This document shows, one piece after another, positions 1 to 8,326 of a DNA stretch of 53,410 nucleotides (its first letter is position 1; each line of letters starts with the position of its first letter). The notes under the pieces were generated by a model. That model did no database searches and was not told the origin of the DNA. It saw only the letters and a program-made list of their open reading frames with translations. Made by a program: the position numbers and the translations under genes. This stretch comes from Candidatus Cloacimonadota bacterium (GTDB lineage: Bacteria > Muiribacteriota > UBA6191): contig JACFNL010000014.1 of the NCBI GenBank assembly GCA_019454875.1, positions 1 through 53,410 of the forward strand, read 5' to 3'.

Positions 1-28
1 TCGCCTCGAGCAGGGGATCAGGGGATAG
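1..28 (+). CDS. C-terminal fragment of probable transposase (partial)
   Basis: Only eight residues and the stop codon are inside the window (RLEQGIRG). The same end with one change (RLEQGFRG) is encoded on the minus strand at the other end of the window, so the two are paralogues. The conserved terminal repeat about 24 bases after each stop makes a transposase the likeliest identity. No domain is visible in so short a piece. Confidence 0.5.
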
Positions 29-76
29 AATTTCTGGGGGTTAACTAAGCCATGCTGGACAAAGATCAACAGCCCC
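1..76 (+). mobile_element. Right end of an insertion sequence, cut by the window edge (left copy)
   Basis: The segment holds the last codons of a protein ending RLEQGIRG (stop TAG at 26-28), then about 23 bases, then a 23-base sequence at 52-74 that recurs exactly in inverted orientation at 53292-53314. The reverse complement of the outer end begins GGGGCTGTTGATC, a start resembling terminal inverted repeats of IS5/IS1182-like elements. CTAG at 76-79 may be target sequence. The element is incomplete, so the family is not assigned. Seen: protein end, spacing and shared terminus in two copies. Inferred: insertion sequence. Confidence 0.6.
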
Positions 77-446
77 TAGACTTGTAAAACAGAATCAGAC
101 TTTGGTCTACTCTGGAATCCCACGCTCTTGAAATCGTTGAGAAAGTTTCTCCGGCAGTAGACTGTATATTGATCCGATATTCGCCAATATCCGTGGGCGA
201 ATGACAAACAGTCGCATGTATACTAGGCATTTTTTGAAGGAATCGAAATCGACCATTGATCTTTTCTACCTCTTCGCGGCAGTCTTCGGGCTTAATCACA
301 CTCTCTAAATTAACTTTTTCATTCTCTGGGCCCAAATATTGTAAAACTGCCCGTAATGCCTTCAAAACAAACGAATTTTCTCAATTCTCATTCCAAAAAA
401 CCTTTTGATTTTCGTCAAAAACCAGATACATAGACGCAGACTCCAT
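77..446 (-). pseudogene. Broken gene of unknown function, interrupted by TGA and truncated by the insertion sequence
   Basis: A minus-strand frame opens at ATG 444-446 or, with a GGAG nine bases upstream, at ATG 429-431. It meets an in-frame TGA at 381-383 after 21 codons from the first ATG and then stays open for about 100 codons. After the TGA the only early start is a TTG at 363-365 with no ribosome site, so the downstream part looks like the body of the same gene. The 3' end runs into the insertion-sequence terminus: the last residues and the stop at 66-68 come from the element. The protein family is not recognised. Sequencing error at the TGA is an alternative. Confidence 0.45.
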
Positions 447-495
447 CCTCTCAAATTACGGTGTCTCAGGCAACCCGGGTAGTGTTCAATTCAAC

Positions 496-1320
496 TCACC
501 TCGTCATCCCAGCCTGCGATGGCAGGGCAGACCGATAGAATACAAAGCCTAATCCACAAATGAGCAGTGAGCCTAAAACTGTGGTGAGAAAGTGGGCCAG
601 GCTTACGGCCAGAAGAGTTTCGACAGGGTATTGGTCCCATATTGCCAGATAAACCTGTTCCTTGGTGCCAAGACCTTGCCAGCTAATGGGAAGCCAGGCT
701 GCCAGGGTGGCGGAGAATACGGCTGAAATGAGTTTTGTTGCCGTTTCCTGTAGTCCGGCATGCAAAAAATACACTGCAAAACTGAGTACAAAAAATAGAT
801 AGGATACAAGGGTCAGGAGAAGTACCAGAGCATAAGCCAGACCGTGCTTCATAAAACTGAACCAGGCACAGGAAATTTTCCAGTGCAAAAATGCAATGAC
901 TGGAATTAACCAGATCGCTGAATCAAGAAACAGGATTAAAAATCCAGAAAACAGGATCAGGAAATCAAAAAAACGATCCTGTATCAAGATTCTTAATGCC
1001 TGGACTGAATCGACTCCCTGATCGGCCAACAGTTTAACCTTGGAAAATTCTCCAATCCTGCCGGGGGTAATCTGGCCCCAGAACTGACTGACATAAAAAA
1101 TCCACTGGGCCACGGTGCGAGTGACATTCCAATCAAGACAGAGATAAAATCGAATGCTTCGGATGTGAATCGAGATTCCAAGACAAAGTATAGAAAAAAA
1201 AACGGTGCTGGCTTGAAACTGTGAAAATACCTGATAAAACTCCGGCCAGCGGATACCACTTATAATTCTGGCAAGCAATATCAGGCCAATCAGATAGAGT
1301 AGATACCTAGACTTCCTCAC
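496..1320 (-). CDS. UPF0104/lysylphosphatidylglycerol-synthase-TM-like integral membrane protein
   Basis: A 274-aa protein with about seven hydrophobic segments over its whole length and no soluble domain. The C-terminal third has the family pattern W-Q-G-L-G-T-K-E-Q followed by a long hydrophobic stretch, as in UPF0104 / AglD-like membrane proteins. No aminoacyl-transferase domain is attached, so phospholipid aminoacylation is not implied; lipid flipping or glycolipid work is possible but unproven. The start is GTG at 1318-1320, overlapping the preceding gene by 14 nt. It is the last intact gene of a six-gene minus-strand run. Confidence 0.65.
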   Translation of the reverse strand: MRKSRYLLYLIGLILLARIISGIRWPEFYQVFSQFQASTVFFSILCLGISIHIRSIRFYLCLDWNVTRTVAQWIFYVSQFWGQITPGRIGEFSKVKLLADQGVDSVQALRILIQDRFFDFLILFSGFLILFLDSAIWLIPVIAFLHWKISCAWFSFMKHGLAYALVLLLTLVSYLFFVLSFAVYFLHAGLQETATKLISAVFSATLAAWLPISWQGLGTKEQVYLAIWDQYPVETLLAVSLAHFLTTVLGSLLICGLGFVFYRSALPSQAGMTR

Positions 1321-2167
1321 GGTTATCCCGATTAACAGAACCTAACCGCACCTCAGCCCAACTGCTGACCCGAATCTGTTCTTCCAGAATTTTGAGATAG
1401 GATTCCACTCTTAAATCCAGATACTCAAGCTCCACCAACAGGCTTAAAAATACATAAAATATTTGGGAGAAATCCTCAGAGGACTGGATGAACAAGCACC
1501 ATTTGACATCGGGAAGGTAAAACAGATGCTGTGAATAACCGCTCTTTTCGTACAATAGTCCCATGGGAAAAACAATACCGTAGTCCTGAAGAGGCAGCCT
1601 GGTAAACAAGAGTGAAGAACTATGAAAATGTGAAATCCGGCTCTGAACCAGATCAGAAACTGCATGGCAGATATATGGGATCTGATTTCTAAGAAGAATT
1701 ACTTCGGTAACCAGACTATCCTGATGAGGTATCTTAAGTAAGCAATCCTCTTGAACCTTTAAATCAAAATACTTTTTTACCTCAAGGTTCCAGTCCAATC
1801 CATGACTTTCTCCCAAAGCCTGCAAAACTTCCTCATGAACTGTGTTTCTGGATTGAGAGGATTTTTGTGTCCAATGTATAGGCAACTCCCGAAAATGAAG
1901 CTTTCTAAGAAGGTATTGCAATGTATTTTGTGGCACCCCCTGATAACTCAAGGGAAGCCAGTCCGCCAGGGATGGATGGGATAACAATTGCAGGCGATTC
2001 ATCAACTGCCACAGACATAAACCATAAAAATTGCCAATGCAGAACCGGGAATCAAATCCAGGAGAAAAGAGACTGTCTTCCCCATCCTTAAGGACTATGG
2101 ACCATTCAAACACCCCTTCCCTTATTATCTGACTACCTATTGTCTGGGACAATACAAAGGTGTTCAC
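1307..2167 (-). CDS. Hypothetical protein, unrecognised family
   Basis: A 286-aa soluble-looking protein between the biotin ligase and the UPF0104 protein. The likeliest start is GTG at 2165-2167: its GTGA overlaps the TGA stop of birA and AAGG lies six bases upstream. A TTG start six codons earlier is possible. No signal peptide, catalytic motif or repeat is evident; composition is rich in Leu, Ser and aromatic residues. Despite lying beside birA it is not a type III pantothenate kinase and not a regulatory or C-terminal domain of BirA. Function unknown; translation is probably coupled to both neighbours. Confidence 0.6.
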   Translation of the reverse strand: MNTFVLSQTIGSQIIREGVFEWSIVLKDGEDSLFSPGFDSRFCIGNFYGLCLWQLMNRLQLLSHPSLADWLPLSYQGVPQNTLQYLLRKLHFRELPIHWTQKSSQSRNTVHEEVLQALGESHGLDWNLEVKKYFDLKVQEDCLLKIPHQDSLVTEVILLRNQIPYICHAVSDLVQSRISHFHSSSLLFTRLPLQDYGIVFPMGLLYEKSGYSQHLFYLPDVKWCLFIQSSEDFSQIFYVFLSLLVELEYLDLRVESYLKILEEQIRVSSWAEVRLGSVNRDNREEV

Positions 2168-2703
2168 AATAAACCTTCGGACCAAGGGTTCCAGTTTAAA
2201 AGCCAGGATGAAAGAACCTGTTTTGGATTTAAATCAATTTTGGCAAGCTCGGCAATAGATACTGCTTCAAATGGATGATCCGCTTCTTTGAACTTCTGGG
2301 ATACATTAAGTCCCGCTCCCAAAATCAGAGATTGTAATTCATTGCCTAGATAAACAGTCTCGATTAACACACCCATGATCTTGGCATTTCCTACCAAAAG
2401 ATCATTGGGCGGTTTAATGTGTGACATTATCCCATATTCAGATTCGAGCCATGTTTTAGTATGAACACTCAGGGAGCGAATCAGGGCCTCATCCCACCCT
2501 TCTTTGATCTTTGGTTTTAGGGGCATGGAAATATATAAACCACCGGGGCCGGATACAAACTGTCTGCCTCTTTGGCCTCTGCCCTGATGCTGCACCTCTG
2601 CCACCACCACGGAACGGTTCACAGGCAGGGTAGAAAGATTGTCCCTAGCCCAGTTCATGGTGGAGTCAACCTCAGAAAGCCAGACAATTTTCTCAGGTAC
2701 CAA
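2164..2703 (-). CDS. birA: Biotin--[acetyl-CoA-carboxylase] ligase, minimal form
   Basis: Makes biotinyl-AMP and transfers biotin to the lysine of biotin carboxyl carrier domains. The 179 residues cover only the catalytic core: SEVDSTM near the N-terminus, the ATP/biotin loop GRGQRGRQF at about 41-49, KPPNDLL (family KWPNDLL) around 98, and KIMGVLIE after it. The N-terminal DNA-binding domain and most of the C-terminal SH3-like domain of the E. coli protein are absent, so it should be a ligase and not a repressor. TTG at 2701-2703 is the only start keeping the SEVDST motif; an in-frame TAA lies two codons upstream. The obvious substrate is the carboxylase subunit at 12126-14090. Confidence 0.85.
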   Translation of the reverse strand: MVPEKIVWLSEVDSTMNWARDNLSTLPVNRSVVVAEVQHQGRGQRGRQFVSGPGGLYISMPLKPKIKEGWDEALIRSLSVHTKTWLESEYGIMSHIKPPNDLLVGNAKIMGVLIETVYLGNELQSLILGAGLNVSQKFKEADHPFEAVSIAELAKIDLNPKQVLSSWLLNWNPWSEGLL

Positions 2704-2706
2704 GAC

Positions 2707-4140
2707 TTATACCGACAAGGAACCGAGCCGCTCCTGTACTAGCTGATACTGCTCATTAATGGCCGAAGACATTTTCTGCAATACCTTGACTTCATTCATA
2801 CAGTGTTCCATAGTATTCACATTCTCTGAAAACAGCTTCAGAATTCTATCGATCTCATACCCACAGGAACCCTCTTCTACAGCAAGTCTGGCCATAAACT
2901 CAGATACCTGCTTCTGAGAATTGATAAATGTCTGATTGTTTACCTTCAGTCGCTCGGCCAGAGTTCTGGTGATGTGAAGAACCAGACCAGGATTGGAATC
3001 AACCAGACGATCAATCTCTGTGGATTCAATACACATGAGCCGGGAACGACTAATTGCCTTCACAGTTGCCGTTCTTTTATCAAAGCCCTTGTTCTTGGAT
3101 GCATAACCTAACAGTACGGAAATCTCTCCGATAATATCGCCCTTTTTTTCATAGGAGGACACCATCTTGTCACCTACAAAAACCCCCAGTTTTCCGGTGA
3201 TCAGAATGTACATTTTATCCCCGACCTCACCGTGATAACAGACAATCTCCCCTGCCTGTTTGCCCACAAGATTTCCGTGGTTAAACAAGGAGTCATTAGG
3301 ATCCACTACAGATGAATCATGGGTAGCCGACTTGGTATCAATGGTCGCCTTTTGATACTTCAGAAGGCGGTTATACAGAGGCGAGAGCTTAAAATGCTCA
3401 TGGATTTTTTCAAGTTTGCTGTCTCTGGTCTGAATTGCCTTTTTTAAAACCTTGGCGGCCAGTGAAACATAGATGGTGCTGAATTCCTTGACCATGTTTT
3501 CAACCTGGGAAAGAATGCTGTTGTATTTAAAAATAAACACATTGATGTCTTTTAAGCGTTTGGCAATAGTAACCGAGATATTTAATCCCAGCCTGGGGTT
3601 TTTTAAAACAGTATTGTTAAAGCTGTCGCCCACGGCCGGTATGGAGGCAACTACAGATTCTACGGTTGCCGCAATGGTTGCTGTTCTTCTCTGACCCAGC
3701 AAAGCTCCGAGTTCACCAAAATTTACCATTTTTCCTTTGATACTGGTGATTCGTTTTCCATGCTTGCGGATAATTTCTATCTTGTCTACAGCGTCCATTT
3801 TCTCGTTAAACAGGGCTTCGTCTGTGTAAATCACATCCAGTTCCCCGGTAACCAGAATGAACAGCTCCCCGGAAGGTTCTCCCTGTACACAGACAAATTC
3901 CCCTGGCTGTACCACGCGCTTGGCCAAACCACCGACAGCTTTGGGACCAACACCGGCTGTCTTGGACTTTTGAGCCTCGGAATCGTCAATCATGACAGAT
4001 GTGATCTCAAACTTGCGAATCCGCGCAATCTGCCCGTCAGTCAGGGCCGCCCCGCGCGGAACCATTACCGACCCACCATGCATCAGGTCCTCACCCAGAA
4101 TCATACCTGGTGTGACCTTATCTATTGGCAATACCAGCAT
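2707..4140 (-). CDS. Protein with two cyclic-nucleotide-binding domains
   Basis: A 477-aa cytoplasmic protein. Residues 1-55 resemble the DUF3391-type N-terminal segment of HD-GYP proteins (VTPGMILGEDL). A first CNB domain follows at about 75-185 (GEFVCVQGEPSGELFILVTGEL) and a second at about 285-405 (GEIVCYHGEVGDKMYILITGKL, FDKRTATVKA). The phosphate-binding cassette of the first reads GELGALLGQRRTATI, with R-T-A as in cAMP-type sites; the second has GEISVLLG and RTATV. No catalytic, kinase or DNA-binding domain is visible, so it looks like a sensor or scaffold. It lies three bases before birA and 19 after hemL. Confidence 0.8.
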   Translation of the reverse strand: MLVLPIDKVTPGMILGEDLMHGGSVMVPRGAALTDGQIARIRKFEITSVMIDDSEAQKSKTAGVGPKAVGGLAKRVVQPGEFVCVQGEPSGELFILVTGELDVIYTDEALFNEKMDAVDKIEIIRKHGKRITSIKGKMVNFGELGALLGQRRTATIAATVESVVASIPAVGDSFNNTVLKNPRLGLNISVTIAKRLKDINVFIFKYNSILSQVENMVKEFSTIYVSLAAKVLKKAIQTRDSKLEKIHEHFKLSPLYNRLLKYQKATIDTKSATHDSSVVDPNDSLFNHGNLVGKQAGEIVCYHGEVGDKMYILITGKLGVFVGDKMVSSYEKKGDIIGEISVLLGYASKNKGFDKRTATVKAISRSRLMCIESTEIDRLVDSNPGLVLHITRTLAERLKVNNQTFINSQKQVSEFMARLAVEEGSCGYEIDRILKLFSENVNTMEHCMNEVKVLQKMSSAINEQYQLVQERLGSLSV

Positions 4141-4159
4141 AAAAATTACCCCTGAGCCA

Positions 4160-5443
4160 TTAAATGGCTTGCAGAACCTTTTTTGCCGCAGTCAATGTCA
4201 TTTCCAACTCCAAAGATGTATGTTTCACCGACACAAAAACCGCTTCGTACTGCGAACAGGGCAAATATATTCCCTCTTGCAGCATACCTTCAAAAAACTT
4301 CTGAAACAGCTCTTTGTCATGCAAATCCACACTGGATTTTGATCTCACTGGACCTTTGGTAAAAAACAGTGTGAACATGCCACCAACGGAGTTAATGGTA
4401 TACTCAATCCCCTTTTTCTTCAACAATTCTCCCAGACCATCTTTGAGATTTGTCACAAAATCACAGATATTCCCGTAAGGGTTCATCTTGCGGATTTTCT
4501 GCAAGGTTGCCAGGCCACATGCCATTCCTAATGGATTTCCACTCAAAGTACCTGCCTGATACACCGGGCCTTCCGGACTCACGAGGCTCATAATCTCTTT
4601 CTTGCCACCGTAAGCACCAACTGGCATCCCCCCACCAATGATTTTTCCCAGGCAGACCATGTCTGGTTTTACTCCATATAGTTCACAGGCCCCACCCATT
4701 GTCACTCGAAAACCAGTCATCACCTCATCAAAAATCAACAGACTGTTATGTTCATCACAAAGGGTTCTCAGACCTTCAAGAAAGCCGGGTTCAGGGGCAA
4801 TAACTCCCATGTTTCCAGTCACAGGCTCGAGTAACACACAGGCGATTTCTCCCTTGCGCGCCAAAAACAGGTTGCGAACGGAATCCAGATTGTTAAACTC
4901 CGCAACCAGAGTGGATGAGGCCGTAGCTTCTGAAACACCGGCTGAGTCTGGGTGAGCATGAGTTAACATGCCAGAACCTGCTTTGACCAGCAGTGAATCG
5001 GCGTGCCCATGATAACAGCCATCAAATTTCACAATCAGATTGCGACTGGTGAAACCACGGGCTACACGAATTGCACTCATGATTGCCTCTGTACCAGAGC
5101 TTACAAATCTAATTTTTTCCATAACCGGAAAAAATTCCCTGACCAATAGGGCCAGTTCTGTTTCCAGAGCTGTAGGTGCTCCAAAAGTAATGCCCAGACT
5201 TAGCTGTTTCTTCATGGCCTCTACAACATCAGAATCCAGGTGTCCTAATAAAAGAGGGCCCCAGGAAAGCACATAATCAAGGTAACGGTTATTGTCTTCA
5301 TCATAAAGGTAGGCACCCTCACCCCTTTTTATAAAAGGAGCAGGTACATTCAGATTGCGAAATGCCCTGACCGGTGAATTTACTCCACCAACCAATACCT
5401 GCCTGGCTTCCTGCATCGACTTTTTGCTTTTCTCAAACTGCAT
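4160..5443 (-). CDS. hemL: Glutamate-1-semialdehyde 2,1-aminomutase
   Basis: PLP-dependent conversion of glutamate-1-semialdehyde to 5-aminolaevulinate, the C5 route to haem. The 427-aa protein starts at ATG 5441-5443 with AGGAG nine bases upstream, giving the usual N-terminus with VGGVNSPVRAF. Also visible are FVSSGTEAIMSAIR, HGHADSLLVKAGSG, FDEVMTGFRV, the PLP lysine in CLGKIIGGGMPVGAYGG near residue 265, and YQAGTLSGNPL. Length and order match the family. Its ATG overlaps the stop of the upstream small membrane gene (TAATG), so the two are translationally coupled. Other hem genes are not in the window. Confidence 0.97.
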   Translation of the reverse strand: MQFEKSKKSMQEARQVLVGGVNSPVRAFRNLNVPAPFIKRGEGAYLYDEDNNRYLDYVLSWGPLLLGHLDSDVVEAMKKQLSLGITFGAPTALETELALLVREFFPVMEKIRFVSSGTEAIMSAIRVARGFTSRNLIVKFDGCYHGHADSLLVKAGSGMLTHAHPDSAGVSEATASSTLVAEFNNLDSVRNLFLARKGEIACVLLEPVTGNMGVIAPEPGFLEGLRTLCDEHNSLLIFDEVMTGFRVTMGGACELYGVKPDMVCLGKIIGGGMPVGAYGGKKEIMSLVSPEGPVYQAGTLSGNPLGMACGLATLQKIRKMNPYGNICDFVTNLKDGLGELLKKKGIEYTINSVGGMFTLFFTKGPVRSKSSVDLHDKELFQKFFEGMLQEGIYLPCSQYEAVFVSVKHTSLELEMTLTAAKKVLQAI

Positions 5444-5730
5444 TACTTCACTACTCCTGCCATATACCAGACCAACACCAGAGTCAAAAGACTCAGATAA
5501 CGAATATCCCATTTGAAACCGTTGACTAAAATCCTGTTATCAGTATCAGCACCAAGCGTTCGCATAAGAGTCTCCATGTATTGAACCTCAAGTTGTACAA
5601 ATACCATAACACCAGCAATCAACCCGATAATACTCATGCATACCACAAAAGCAAAATACTTTTTTGCCCATAGACTTCGTGATGGGGGAAGAGCTAACAG
5701 CAACAAAAATTTAAATACCCGGTAAAACAT
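5443..5730 (-). CDS. Small two-helix membrane protein, unknown
   Basis: About 95 aa with hydrophobic N-terminal and central segments (residues 5-15, 24-48) and a C-terminal helix at about 78-93. ATG at 5728-5730 is preceded in frame by a TTG. No Shine-Dalgarno is obvious. The stop overlaps the hemL start as TAATG. The family is not recognised; coupling to hemL might suggest a haem-pathway role, but nothing in the protein shows it. Confidence 0.6.
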   Translation of the reverse strand: MFYRVFKFLLLLALPPSRSLWAKKYFAFVVCMSIIGLIAGVMVFVQLEVQYMETLMRTLGADTDNRILVNGFKWDIRYLSLLTLVLVWYMAGVVK

Positions 5731-5753
5731 CAATCAACAATTTTACACCAGTC

Positions 5754-5781
5754 TCAACAAAAAAAGTCTTTTTGCCGATAA
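5754..5781 (+). promoter_or_regulatory. Sigma-28 (FliA)-type promoter upstream of the hook gene
   Basis: GCCGATAA at 5774-5781 matches the FliA -10 consensus at all eight positions and lies 32 bases before the hook ATG, giving a predicted leader of roughly 25 nt. The -35 side is weak: TCAA at 5754-5757, with a 16-base gap, is the nearest match to TAAA-N15. It sits in the 83-base divergent gap between the hook gene and the small membrane gene. Confidence 0.6.
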
Positions 5782-5813
5782 GCATCTGGAACAATTATCC
5801 CCAAGGAGTTTCC

Positions 5814-7619
5814 ATGTCTTTGGAAAGAAACATCTATATAGGTTCACACAGCGTCAAAAATTATCAGACAAAATTGGACATTCACGGTAACAATCTTGCC
5901 AATGTCTCCACGGTCGGATTTAAACAAACCAGGATGAACTCAGTAGAATCCTTTCAGGAACAACTCCATAACGCCGTTGAATCCGATGGGGCAACATCCC
6001 AGTTAAATTCCCAGGAGGGTGGGTTTGGACAATCCAGACCCCATATTTACATAGACTCCAGAAACGGGATTTTACAGGAAACAGGTAATCCCCTGGATCT
6101 TGCAGTCGAAGGTGATGGCTACTTTATGGTGGAGTGGGACGGGCAGAAACGATTTACGCGGGACGGGAACTTTGCCCTTGATAAAAACAAATCCATTCTT
6201 CTGGAAGGCAATGGAGCCCATCTTTTAGGCTGGCTAGGAAGTTTGAATGCAGATGGGGGCACAGATCTGAATGTAACTGCACCTACTCAGAGATTAGCAT
6301 TGGATTCCGTTTCATTTTTGCCTGCCAAAACCAGCACACTAGTGGACTTTTCATCCAATCTGAACTCAGAAAGTCCAGCCAGAAATATGACCGTGGACAA
6401 ATCCGTTTTTCCGATGGTAGATGAGAGAAGAAATACCATGGAATATTCAAGCCGCTGGGATCGGACTGGCAAGAATGAATTCCAGTTCACACTTCATCAG
6501 AACGGGGAAGAACATATTAAATTTAGTATTCCAGTGGATACATTGGGAAACATGACAGACCTTAAAATTGATTCTCTGGCCGATGGGGTTGAACTGATAA
6601 AGGATGACTCAGGAAAACCAACAGGATTCTCATGGACCTATCCTTCGCCTCTGCATGATGAACCCGAAGCCACCCTGACAAGACTATTTTCCCTGCCTAG
6701 CCGGTCGGAACTGAAGGACACAGGCTCTGCATTTTCGTTTCGACTAAGTAATGGTTCAGAGGATCCCGTGTCTCTAAACAATGAGTTTTTAATGGGCACC
6801 ATCCATAACACCACCACCAGACTAGTGGACACTCTGGGAAACTCCCATTCCGTCACATTTGCCTTTGAGAACATGAGTTCAGAAGAAAGTTTCTGGGAAT
6901 ACAGGGTTTATCTTGAAGAGACAAGCCCCTATATTCAGGATTTTTATCGTGATCCGGCCAATGGGATAAACTTTAATAATCCTACCAGGAGTGATTACGA
7001 AAGGGCCAATCAGGCAGTTTTTGGATCTTCGGGAACAGGTAAAATTGTCTTTGATAACGACGGGCTTATCAATTCTTCTCAATCCCAGATCCCCACCCTG
7101 ATTGCCAATCTGCCTGCCACCCGTTTTGTTAGCGATCCTGCTCAGGTGAGGCCGGCTGCCAATCTCAATACAAAACTTGATATGGATCTGATCACTGGAT
7201 TTGGAGCACCATTTTCAACATCAGTTCGTAACCAGAATGGGTATGTTGCCGGAGATTTGATTCGATCTACAGTTTCTTCCAATGGAGACGGTAAAATTAT
7301 AGCCAATTTCACCAATGGACAGGCAAGAATCCTGGGCCAGATTGCAATTGGAGTTTTTACGAATGCCCAGGGTCTGGTTCGTGATGGAAACAACATGTTT
7401 CGGGCCGGGGTCAATGCTGGAGAAGATAATTTGACCGTCAACATCCCCTCCTCGGGCCGTCGTGGTTTGATTCGGCCAGGATTTCTGGAAGCCTCCAATG
7501 TCAACATGATTGAAGAGTTCACTCAGTTGATCGTTACCCAAAGATCCCTACAGGCCAATTCAAAAATCATCACTACAGCCGACTCACTGCTTCAGACAGG
7601 GATTGGGATTAAACGCTAG
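5814..7619 (+). CDS. flgE: Flagellar hook protein FlgE
   Basis: Builds the flexible hook of the flagellum outside the outer membrane. The 601-aa protein starts at ATG 5814, five bases after AAGGAG; an upstream in-frame start has no ribosome site. The N-terminus has the rod/hook signature DIHGNNLANVSTVGFKQ, and the C-terminus the matching coiled region (ASNVNMIEEFTQLIVTQRSLQAN). The long middle fits FlgE (rather than FlgF/FlgG, about 260 aa), with family elements AVEGDGYFMV and GNPLDLA near residues 90-120. No other flagellar gene lies in the window. Its stop overlaps the tail of the convergent SH3-domain gene by four bases. Confidence 0.85.
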   Translation: MSLERNIYIGSHSVKNYQTKLDIHGNNLANVSTVGFKQTRMNSVESFQEQLHNAVESDGATSQLNSQEGGFGQSRPHIYIDSRNGILQETGNPLDLAVEGDGYFMVEWDGQKRFTRDGNFALDKNKSILLEGNGAHLLGWLGSLNADGGTDLNVTAPTQRLALDSVSFLPAKTSTLVDFSSNLNSESPARNMTVDKSVFPMVDERRNTMEYSSRWDRTGKNEFQFTLHQNGEEHIKFSIPVDTLGNMTDLKIDSLADGVELIKDDSGKPTGFSWTYPSPLHDEPEATLTRLFSLPSRSELKDTGSAFSFRLSNGSEDPVSLNNEFLMGTIHNTTTRLVDTLGNSHSVTFAFENMSSEESFWEYRVYLEETSPYIQDFYRDPANGINFNNPTRSDYERANQAVFGSSGTGKIVFDNDGLINSSQSQIPTLIANLPATRFVSDPAQVRPAANLNTKLDMDLITGFGAPFSTSVRNQNGYVAGDLIRSTVSSNGDGKIIANFTNGQARILGQIAIGVFTNAQGLVRDGNNMFRAGVNAGEDNLTVNIPSSGRRGLIRPGFLEASNVNMIEEFTQLIVTQRSLQANSKIITTADSLLQTGIGIKR

Positions 7620-8326
7620 GGAATTTGAAGCAAAGCCGTAGCTGGTACATATCCCGTAATTTCTTCTGAATCACTAAAGCGCGATCTAATCTGGGCCCAG
7701 CCATTCTGATGAACAATCATCTGTGAAACCCTGGGCTCAAAAAATTCATACAATACAGGGGATTGTGGATCCGCGCTGGCCCTAAGTCCTGTACCGGAAC
7801 GCACAATCACCATGGAATCAATAAGTTGATTTACCCTGTACTGTAGTCCCAACAAAATTAAAAAGATCAGGCCAAAAATAGATGCTTTCTGCCATCGGGA
7901 GCGCAAAACAAAAATTAAACATAGAAGAAGCAGGATGGGCAGGCTAATCTCAAGCAACAAACGGACCCAGGGATTTGAAAATCTTGAGTCCAGGCTCAAA
8001 ACAGGTTTTACGGAATTACCAGAAATATTATGCTTCCATGCCAAAACCTGATTCAGAAGATCCAGTTCAGTATCACCCCTGCCCTGATACAGTTTCTCTT
8101 TCAGTGAATATGTAACAGGGTTGAATTCACAGGCATTTAAAAGAACTTCTGCCTCATCCCAGGCTGAATTTTCCAGATGGGTTTTAATCTCCCCATAACT
8201 GCAAACAGATTCAGAAACTGATACAAATACCGTTAGCAAAAACAGTGATACACACAGTCTAGCGAGTATGCCGCTGATTGGCTGCCTGAATCCTCTGCTG
8301 GGCAAAAAGCCAGTCCACAAGTGCAT
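7616..8326 (-). CDS. Membrane protein with C-terminal bacterial SH3 domain
   Basis: The 236-aa protein has an N-terminal hydrophobic segment (about 22-42) that looks like a signal peptide or anchor, a short region possibly covering one TPR-like hairpin, two adjacent membrane helices (about 123-160), and a C-terminal SH3_3-type domain from about 168 (VRSGTGLRASADPQSPVLYE). The layout resembles BatE-like proteins, but no other Bat genes are nearby. The start is uncertain: ATG 8324-8326 lies 65 bases inside the PilZ gene, and TTG at codon 8 is an alternative. It probably acts in the envelope; the partner is unknown. Confidence 0.6.
   Translation of the reverse strand: MHLWTGFLPSRGFRQPISGILARLCVSLFLLTVFVSVSESVCSYGEIKTHLENSAWDEAEVLLNACEFNPVTYSLKEKLYQGRGDTELDLLNQVLAWKHNISGNSVKPVLSLDSRFSNPWVRLLLEISLPILLLLCLIFVLRSRWQKASIFGLIFLILLGLQYRVNQLIDSMVIVRSGTGLRASADPQSPVLYEFFEPRVSQMIVHQNGWAQIRSRFSDSEEITGYVPATALLQIP

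Noticed and set aside
7142..7522. Long open frames antisense to flgE, and similar ones opposite pccA, aspS and the cNMP gene
   Set aside because: No ribosome sites, no recognisable protein features, and full overlap with strongly supported genes.
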